NCBI GenBank assembly: GCA_002470695.1
Contig: DKNM01000073.1
Location: 1-20,044, forward strand
Direction: 5' to 3'
From: Candidatus Neomicrothrix sp. UBA7388
GTDB lineage: Bacteria > Actinomycetota > Acidimicrobiia > Acidimicrobiales > Poriferisodalaceae
DNA length: 20,044 nt
Every line of letters begins with the position of its first letter. Within the stretch, counting starts at the first letter, position 1. A program made the translations under genes and the position numbers. The notes beneath the pieces were generated by a model. That model saw only the letters and a program-made list of their open reading frames with translations. It made no database searches and was not told where the DNA came from. This document shows positions 15,631 to 20,044 of the stretch, piece after piece.

Positions 15631-16725
15631 CTAAATCTTTCCCAGATTGAGGTCCAGAAAGCCCCTCGAGATATTCGCATAAAGGACCTCTGTAGGGCCC
15701 TCCGCCAGTCGAGTAGACCGAGCACGCTTAAAGATCTGCGCCAGTGGATGTGACTCAACGAGAGCTTCCCCTCCTACAATCTGGATTGCCTGATCGACTA
15801 GGTCGTTCAGTGTTTCTGTGGCAAGCGCTTTAGAGATCATCACCTCATTTACGGAGTTTTGGCCGGAGTCGAGCAGCCCGGCGGTTCTGTACAGCGAGCT
15901 TCGAGCCGCAAACGCCATCGTTCGCATTCGACCAAAGTGCACTCTTTCCCGTGTCTCGCTGGCGTTCCCGACAGCGAGGCTCTCAGCGAGAAGATCGCAA
16001 ACGAACTGGTTTAACCCAACGCAGTTGGCGGCGATCGCCATTCGTACGGCGTTAATCTGATCTAACGCTCGTTTGAGACCAGTGCCAGCTTTGCCGATAA
16101 TGTGGCTAGAGGGCACCCGCACGTCGCAGAAAGTAAAACGCGCATGGTGACTTCCATCCACCGAGTTGAAGCTCTCGGCTATCTCAACTCCCGGCGAGCG
16201 CGATTCGATAAGAACCATCGCCGGACCTTCCCCTTCCACTTCCACGAGGGTATTTATGAAATCGGCCTCTAGGCCGCCAGTGACATATGACTTGGCGCCG
16301 TTAACGACTAAATTACTGCCGTCGTAGCAACCCCAAGTATGTCGAATTGCATCTGATGGTTCCGTGAACCCGAAACCACCGTGTATCTGACCGTTCAGAA
16401 AAGGAACGAGAAACTTTTCTTTGACCTCTTGCGACGCTTGACCAAGAAGACCGGGACTTGGACCAAAGATGCCAGGTAAATGACCTGCGTTGAAACTCCC
16501 TAACGCGTCCCGAACTATTACTAAGTCAGTCGAACTTCCACCCTTACCGCCGTGATCCTTGGGTTGAGTCAGGGAAAAAATTCCTGCCGCTTTAGACGCA
16601 TCGGATATTTTGGTTCTTAAATCGTTGGGGTCGTCGCTGGCACTTGAGAGCTCCGCAAGGTGCTTTCCAAGTGCCCTAGCGGCTTGCCTTAGCTTTTCTT
16701 GCTTGGGTGTGAGGAAGTCGGGCAC
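15631..16725 (-). CDS. Acyl-CoA dehydrogenase family protein
   Basis: This FAD flavoprotein introduces a 2,3 double bond into an acyl-CoA, passing electrons to ETF. The 364-residue sequence shows the helical N-terminal domain, the FAD/substrate strand GGFGFTEPSDA (116-126), the middle beta domain (VNGAKSYVTGGLEADFI, FCDVRVPSSHIIG), and the C-terminal helical bundle with RMAIAANCVGLNQ and AIQIVGGEALVESHPLAQIF. Glu342 in RLAEGPTEVLYANIS sits at the catalytic base position of medium and short-chain enzymes. It is a little short for the family (about 380). The start is a GTG with TACCGT 6 bases upstream, suggesting a leaderless mRNA. It is the first gene of the minus-strand operon and is divergent from the SDR gene. 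Confidence 0.92.
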   Translation of the reverse strand: MPDFLTPKQEKLRQAARALGKHLAELSSASDDPNDLRTKISDASKAAGIFSLTQPKDHGGKGGSSTDLVIVRDALGSFNAGHLPGIFGPSPGLLGQASQEVKEKFLVPFLNGQIHGGFGFTEPSDAIRHTWGCYDGSNLVVNGAKSYVTGGLEADFINTLVEVEGEGPAMVLIESRSPGVEIAESFNSVDGSHHARFTFCDVRVPSSHIIGKAGTGLKRALDQINAVRMAIAANCVGLNQFVCDLLAESLAVGNASETRERVHFGRMRTMAFAARSSLYRTAGLLDSGQNSVNEVMISKALATETLNDLVDQAIQIVGGEALVESHPLAQIFKRARSTRLAEGPTEVLYANISRGFLDLNLGKI

Positions 16726-16737
16726 ACCTGAACGGTA
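16726..16737 (-). promoter_or_regulatory. Candidate leaderless promoter of the acyl-CoA dehydrogenase operon
   Basis: On the minus strand TACCGT (16737-16732) matches TANNNT and is followed by exactly 6 bases and then the GTG start at 16725. No -35 box is evident. AGG within the 6 bases is too close to act as a good Shine-Dalgarno. The assignment rests on spacing and pattern. Confidence 0.45.
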
Positions 16738-16769
16738 GTCGCGGAAAGAGATTTGGTCGTTATTCGGTC

Positions 16770-16781
16770 TAATCTTCGGAG
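16770..16781 (+). promoter_or_regulatory. Candidate leaderless promoter of the SDR gene
   Basis: TAATCT at 16770-16775 matches TANNNT (TCTAAT, two bases earlier, is also close to the -10 consensus) and lies exactly 6 bases before the ATG at 16782. GGAG at 16778-16781 touches the ATG directly and cannot serve as a Shine-Dalgarno at that distance. The whole divergent intergenic region is 56 bases. Confidence 0.5.
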
Positions 16782-17627
16782 ATGGATGAACTTCAGGGAA
16801 AAACTGCTGTCATAACTGGTGCAGCGTCGGGCATGGGTTTGGCTATGGCGAAACGCTTTGCGAAAGATGAAATGAATGTGGTGCTTTCAGATATTAATGA
16901 AAGCGCGTTGGGTACTGCAGTGGATCAGATTCGTGATGCTGGGGGTAAGGCACTAGGCGCGCAGGCCGATGTGTCGTCTGAAGCGGACAACGCGCAACTT
17001 ATGGACGCCGTAATCGACGAATTCGGATCTGTCGATGTTGTGTGCCTCAACGCAGGCGTTCAGGGATCAATCGGCCGTTCGTGGCTGCTTTCTGACGAAG
17101 ACTACGAATGGACGCTCGGTATTCTCCTCAAGGGAGTCATTCATGGCGTGCGCACGTTCGTGCCTCACTTGGTTGAACAAGATCAGGGCCATGTGGTGTT
17201 TACTGCATCAATTGCCGGTCACGTCTCTGCGCCATTTGGTGCCCCTTACAACATCGGAAAACATGGCGTAGTCACATTGGCCGAAACGCTTTTCCACGAG
17301 CTAAAAGTTGAACGATCAAACGTAGGTGTGACGTGCCTCTGCCCCGGATTTGTCAACACCAACATTGTTCAAGCTACGGCGGCCAGGTCATCAGGATCGG
17401 TTGGTTCGGCAGTAGACGACCGAGGCGATCAGATGCTTGAGTTTTCACAAAGAGCTCTGGCTGGCGGGTTAGACCCAGAGATCGTTGGGGAACAAGTTCT
17501 AGAAGCTGTGAAACAGAATCAATTTTGGCTTTTCACTGACGAAGATTGGGATAGCCCAATAGCGGAGCGAGCCTCACAAATAGGAAGTCGCGAGTCGCCG
17601 CGATTTAAGGGAGCCACTCAAAGTTGA
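16782..17627 (+). CDS. Short-chain dehydrogenase/reductase (classical SDR)
   Basis: The 281-residue Rossmann-fold oxidoreductase carries the nucleotide-binding TGAASGMG at residues 12-19, D37 at the end of the second strand (LSDIN), which favours NAD(H) over NADP(H), DV at 63-64, NAG at 90-92, and the catalytic Ser143, Tyr156 and Lys160 (TASIAGHVSA, PYNIGK), followed by CPGFVNTNI. SDRs of this type oxidise a secondary alcohol or reduce a ketone. Its position, divergent from the acyl-CoA dehydrogenase operon and next to other CoA and flavin enzymes, suggests a hydroxyacyl or alicyclic alcohol intermediate. No usable Shine-Dalgarno is present; see the leaderless promoter candidate. The last 40 or so residues (QFWLFTDEDWDSPIAER) are typical of SDRs with a C-terminal extension. 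Confidence 0.92.
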   Translation: MDELQGKTAVITGAASGMGLAMAKRFAKDEMNVVLSDINESALGTAVDQIRDAGGKALGAQADVSSEADNAQLMDAVIDEFGSVDVVCLNAGVQGSIGRSWLLSDEDYEWTLGILLKGVIHGVRTFVPHLVEQDQGHVVFTASIAGHVSAPFGAPYNIGKHGVVTLAETLFHELKVERSNVGVTCLCPGFVNTNIVQATAARSSGSVGSAVDDRGDQMLEFSQRALAGGLDPEIVGEQVLEAVKQNQFWLFTDEDWDSPIAERASQIGSRESPRFKGATQS

Positions 17628-17753
17628 TGAGCGTCGAATCCCTGCAAGGGGAATTATCTTGTCGCGAAGCGGACTGATCAAGTGAGACAATTCCTTTCGT
17701 ACAGGCGAGGCCGGTCGTTATGTGCCAAGGTGAAGGAGTAATCCCCTTAAATC

Positions 17754-17758
17754 GGAGG
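17754..17758 (+). promoter_or_regulatory. Shine-Dalgarno deciding a GTG start
   Basis: GGAGG lies 5 bases before the GTG at 17764, confirming this non-ATG start. The remaining intergenic sequence (17628-17753) shows only the short CCCT/AGGG inverted repeat near 17640-17655 and no convincing promoter. Confidence 0.55.
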
Positions 17759-17763
17759 CACTG

Positions 17764-18675
17764 GTGCGCATAGGTATCTTTAGCGGTCCCGCTGGCAAAC
17801 TGTTCAATATTGAAGAAGCGATTAGTGATGCGCAGGCTGCGCAGGAGGCGGGTTTCCCGTCTTACTGGTTGCCACAGATGCCTATGGGTGTTGACGCCCT
17901 TACTTCACTTAGCCACATTGGCGCGTCAGTGCCAGAAATTGAACTCGGCACTGCCGTTATTCCTACCTATCCACGCCACCCGATGGTGATGGCACAGCAG
18001 GCTCTGTCAGTAACTTCGGTCATCGGTGACCGTCTGGCTTTAGGGATCGGTCTTTCCCATAAGCCCGTGATAGAGAAACAGTACGGGTACGAATTCGATA
18101 AGCCGGTCCGTCATCTAAGAGAATATTTAGAAGTTCTTAACCCGCAATTGCGAGACGAGCCAGTGCGTTATGAAGGAGAAACACTAACGGCTCGTAACCC
18201 ATCTCTCGGACTAGGATCTCCCGTTCCGCAGGTCCTCGTAGCTGCCTTAGGTCCTCAAATGTTGCGCTTAACGGGACGTTTAGCCGATGGCACTATTACC
18301 TGGATGACGGGCAATAAAACCTTGGCGGATCTCACCGTGCCGGAAATCTGCGAAGCCGCCGAAGAGGCTCAACGACCCAAGCCTCGCGTGCTTGCTGGAT
18401 TACCCGTTCTCTGTACCGATGACATCGATGCAGGAATGGAGCGTGCCTCCAAAGTGTGGCAAATGTACGGCACTTTACCGAGCTATCGAGCGATGCTTGA
18501 CAACGAGGGCCTCGCCGGCCCCGAAGACATCGCAATCGTAGGGAACGAAGCAGAAATCCGGGATCGTCTTAATGCGACCGTAGATGCTGGGGCTGATGAC
18601 ATTATCGTTGCGGAATTCGCGGGAAATCCTGATGAACGAGCCAGAACTCGCGCAGCGCTAGCGGCCCTTCTCTAG
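17764..18675 (+). CDS. LLM-class oxidoreductase, probably F420-dependent (MSMEG_4879-like)
   Basis: The 303-residue TIM-barrel protein of the luciferase-like superfamily starts MRIGIFSGPAGKLFNIEEAI. Other marks are AAQEAGFPSYWLPQMP (about 25-40), IELGTAVIPTYPRHPMVMAQ (59-78), GDRLALGIGLSHKPVIEKQY (88-107) with GLSHK, and VPQVLVAALGPQMLRLTGRL. The short length and the GLSH and ALGPQML segments match the actinobacterial F420-dependent group typified by MSMEG_4879, so hydride transfer with F420 is more likely than an FMN/oxygen reaction. The substrate is unknown. It is unlike the larger LLM protein at 10918, so the two are not recent duplicates. The GTG start has GGAGG at 5 bases. It converges on the split-barrel gene. 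Confidence 0.85.
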   Translation: MRIGIFSGPAGKLFNIEEAISDAQAAQEAGFPSYWLPQMPMGVDALTSLSHIGASVPEIELGTAVIPTYPRHPMVMAQQALSVTSVIGDRLALGIGLSHKPVIEKQYGYEFDKPVRHLREYLEVLNPQLRDEPVRYEGETLTARNPSLGLGSPVPQVLVAALGPQMLRLTGRLADGTITWMTGNKTLADLTVPEICEAAEEAQRPKPRVLAGLPVLCTDDIDAGMERASKVWQMYGTLPSYRAMLDNEGLAGPEDIAIVGNEAEIRDRLNATVDAGADDIIVAEFAGNPDERARTRAALAALL

Positions 18676-18715
18676 TTGCGGTTTCCGGTTCTAAAAAGTA
18701 GCCGTTAGATGTATC

Positions 18716-18741
18716 GGTCGGCACGAGACTGACTGCCGATC
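18716..18741 (+). terminator. Possible terminator between convergent genes
   Basis: GGTCGGCA (18716-18723) can pair with TGCCGATC (18734-18741; one G-T wobble) across a 10-base loop. AGTTT follows on the plus strand, a poor U-tract. Its place between a plus and a minus gene is right for a terminator, but the signal is weak. Confidence 0.3.
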
Positions 18742-18745
18742 AGTT

Positions 18746-19168
18746 TCAACCCAGTACCTCGCTCCGCCAACGACGCGGCGAGATAGTTACCTTTGCTTCA
18801 TCATGGCCAGGAAACTGGTCAGCGTATTCGTTGCCAAGCTGTTCCCCTAGGTAGCGGATTGCTATGTCGCGCAGTGTTGCGTCTCGCTCTTCTGGAGTCA
18901 TCAGCTCGACTATCGCTTCTCCCTCTGCCGTGACATAGCGATACGGCACGCTCTCGTCCTGGATACACAGAGTTGCAGCACCGCTGCGCTTCAAAAGAGT
19001 TGATTTTGCCGAGTCATACGCCATCACAATTTCAAAACCGACGTCATCGGAATACCGGTACCAAACTGGAGCACAGAGAGGCCCTTTCTTGCTCCGCTCG
19101 ATCGCTAATATTGCGACTCGGACTTCTTGCAAAAAATCCGCGCGTTCAGAATCGTTCATTTCATTCAT
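18746..19168 (-). CDS. Pyridoxamine-phosphate-oxidase-like split-barrel flavin/F420-binding protein
   Basis: The 140-residue protein fits the small flavin/deazaflavin split-barrel family: VRVAILAIERSKKGPLCAPV and WYRYS (about 16-40), DSAKSTLLKRSGAATLCIQD (about 52-71), VPYRYVTAEGEAIVEL (about 74-89) and a C-terminal RWRSEVLG. The PVWY, SxK and LC-x-QDE/PYRYV pattern is typical of actinobacterial FDOR proteins, many of which bind F420 rather than FMN. It could be a reductase or a cofactor-binding partner for the nearby oxidoreductases; its exact reaction is unknown. The ATG at 19168 overlaps the stop of the CoA-transferase (ATGA) and has GGAGG 4-7 bases upstream; a second ATG three codons later is less well placed. 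Confidence 0.78.
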   Translation of the reverse strand: MNEMNDSERADFLQEVRVAILAIERSKKGPLCAPVWYRYSDDVGFEIVMAYDSAKSTLLKRSGAATLCIQDESVPYRYVTAEGEAIVELMTPEERDATLRDIAIRYLGEQLGNEYADQFPGHDEAKVTISPRRWRSEVLG

Positions 19169-20044
19169 TTGGCCTCCTCCGGCACATTGGAAATGAGGAC
19201 GCCCGCTTTTTCTAGCTGAGCGATTTCATCGCTACTTAAACCTAAGTTAGAGAGCACCTCGTAGTTGTGCTCTCCCTGAAAGGGCGCTAACCCGGCATCT
19301 GGCAATTCGCACGCGCTAAAGATCCACGGTGGTGCGGGAACTCTCGCCACGCCACCCGACCGATCATCTACTTCGCGAATAGCCCCACGCTCTCGCGCCC
19401 ACTCTGATTCCGCGATCTCCGAAACCGATCTGATTACGCCGACGGCGAGGCCCGCTTCACTTACCTGGGCCTCCAGTTCCTCGATAGTCCGGAACGTCAA
19501 CACCCAGGCACGAATCTCTTTCAAGAGATCCACCCAGTTGTCTCGCCGGAACTGCGCAGTAATAAAACGAGGATCAATTAAAAGATCGTTACGTCGCATC
19601 ATTGCGCAATAGCGCTGAAAAACGAATGTGGACACAGGGCTCGCAGCGATTGTGATTTTCCGACCATCGGGTAAATCGATAACGGGTGACTCCGGTGCAC
19701 TCAATGCCAGGGGTTCACCCTCTACGTCGATATCTGAGAGCTCGTAGCTGACGCGATCGTTGACACTCAGAATCGACGCAACCATGGCAACGTCTACATG
19801 CTGGCCCTCACCTGTCCGATTGCGGTGGGCTAAAGCAGCGAGAGTCGCAATAACGCCTTGCAATCCGGTGTAGACGTCGGCGTGGTTAAAAGCGTCATTT
19901 TCGGTTCTAGCAAGTGCATCGCCGTAGTGGCGGCCAATGATCTCGGTGAACCCTGATTCAGCCTGCACAGTCGGAGCAAAGGCCGGCCTATTTTTCCAAG
20001 GACCGGATTGTCCGTACCCGCTAATCGAAACCATTATTAGGTCC
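19165..20044 (-). CDS. CaiB/BaiF (family III) CoA-transferase, 5' end outside window
   Basis: Family III CoA-transferases move CoA from one thioester to another carboxylic acid and act as dimers of interlocked chains; some relatives are racemases. The frame stays open to the right edge (DLI precedes MVSISGYGQSGPWKNRPAF), so the ATG at 20034 is internal and the first 100 or so residues lie outside. Family marks are the SISGYGQSGPW strand, DAFNHADVYTGLQGVIATLA, RTGEGQHVDVAM, where the conserved Asp lies, IDLPDGRKITIAASP and the C-terminal GEHNYEVLSNLGLSSDEI, close to the usual G-x-H-x-x-V/E-x-L-x-x-L-G ending. It is translationally coupled (ATGA, with GGAGG) to the split-barrel protein. It probably activates the substrate of the local pathway. 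Confidence 0.9.
   Translation of the reverse strand, partial: DLIMVSISGYGQSGPWKNRPAFAPTVQAESGFTEIIGRHYGDALARTENDAFNHADVYTGLQGVIATLAALAHRNRTGEGQHVDVAMVASILSVNDRVSYELSDIDVEGEPLALSAPESPVIDLPDGRKITIAASPVSTFVFQRYCAMMRRNDLLIDPRFITAQFRRDNWVDLLKEIRAWVLTFRTIEELEAQVSEAGLAVGVIRSVSEIAESEWARERGAIREVDDRSGGVARVPAPPWIFSACELPDAGLAPFQGEHNYEVLSNLGLSSDEIAQLEKAGVLISNVPEEAK

Noticed and set aside
17636..17660. A short inverted repeat (CCCT/AGGG) after the SDR gene as a terminator
   Set aside because: The stem is only four pairs plus a wobble, and no T-run follows.

Overview
This window looks like part of a chromosome from an uncultured, probably marine member of the Actinomycetota, most likely Acidimicrobiia-like. 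The lineage is inferred from four things: the order secA-prfB-ftsE-ftsX, a prfB that needs no programmed frameshift, probable F420-type oxidoreductases, and a mid-range GC content (judged by eye). No 16S rRNA or other phylogenetic marker was available to confirm it.

Left edge (1-261): two gene fragments meet head to head. Bases 1 to about 131 on the minus strand encode an internal piece of a class II (B12-dependent) ribonucleotide reductase. Bases from about 130 to 261 on the plus strand encode the last 43 or so residues of a phosphoglucose/phosphomannose isomerase. Neither gene is complete. The point where they meet is an inverted junction, caused either by a chimeric assembly or amplification product or by a real rearrangement.

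Housekeeping block (351-7746, all plus): ahcY (S-adenosylhomocysteine hydrolase), secA (preprotein translocase ATPase), prfB (release factor 2), ftsE and ftsX (divisome ABC complex), then a small gamma-glutamylcyclotransferase-like protein that overlaps the end of ftsX. In many actinobacteria smpB follows ftsX; it is absent here. A nested hairpin lies between prfB and ftsE.

Catabolic, CoA-centred block (7809-20044). Plus strand: an Eci2-like crotonase, an MBL-fold hydrolase with an alkylsulfatase-type dimerisation region, a PrmA-like methyltransferase coupled to it (TAATG), and a luciferase-like monooxygenase. Minus strand, read right to left: acyl-CoA dehydrogenase, alpha/beta hydrolase, PaaG-like crotonase, EthD-domain protein and MFS transporter, packed as one operon. 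Divergent from that operon: a short-chain dehydrogenase and a second luciferase-like (probably F420) oxidoreductase. At the right edge, on the minus strand: a family III CoA-transferase (5' end outside the window) coupled by ATGA to an FMN/F420-binding split-barrel protein.

Taken together, the second half encodes uptake (MFS), flavin/F420 redox steps, hydrolysis (MBL, alpha/beta hydrolase), CoA transfer, acyl-CoA dehydrogenation and two crotonase reactions. That is the toolkit for degrading an organic acid, terpenoid, steroid or ring compound through CoA esters; the substrate cannot be read from the sequence. Three genes (secA, the acyl-CoA dehydrogenase and the short-chain dehydrogenase) have a TANNNT element 6-7 bases before the start codon and no usable Shine-Dalgarno at standard spacing, which suggests leaderless transcripts. 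I saw no tRNA, rRNA, CRISPR array, insertion sequence or phage gene, and no gene-free stretch longer than 300 bases.
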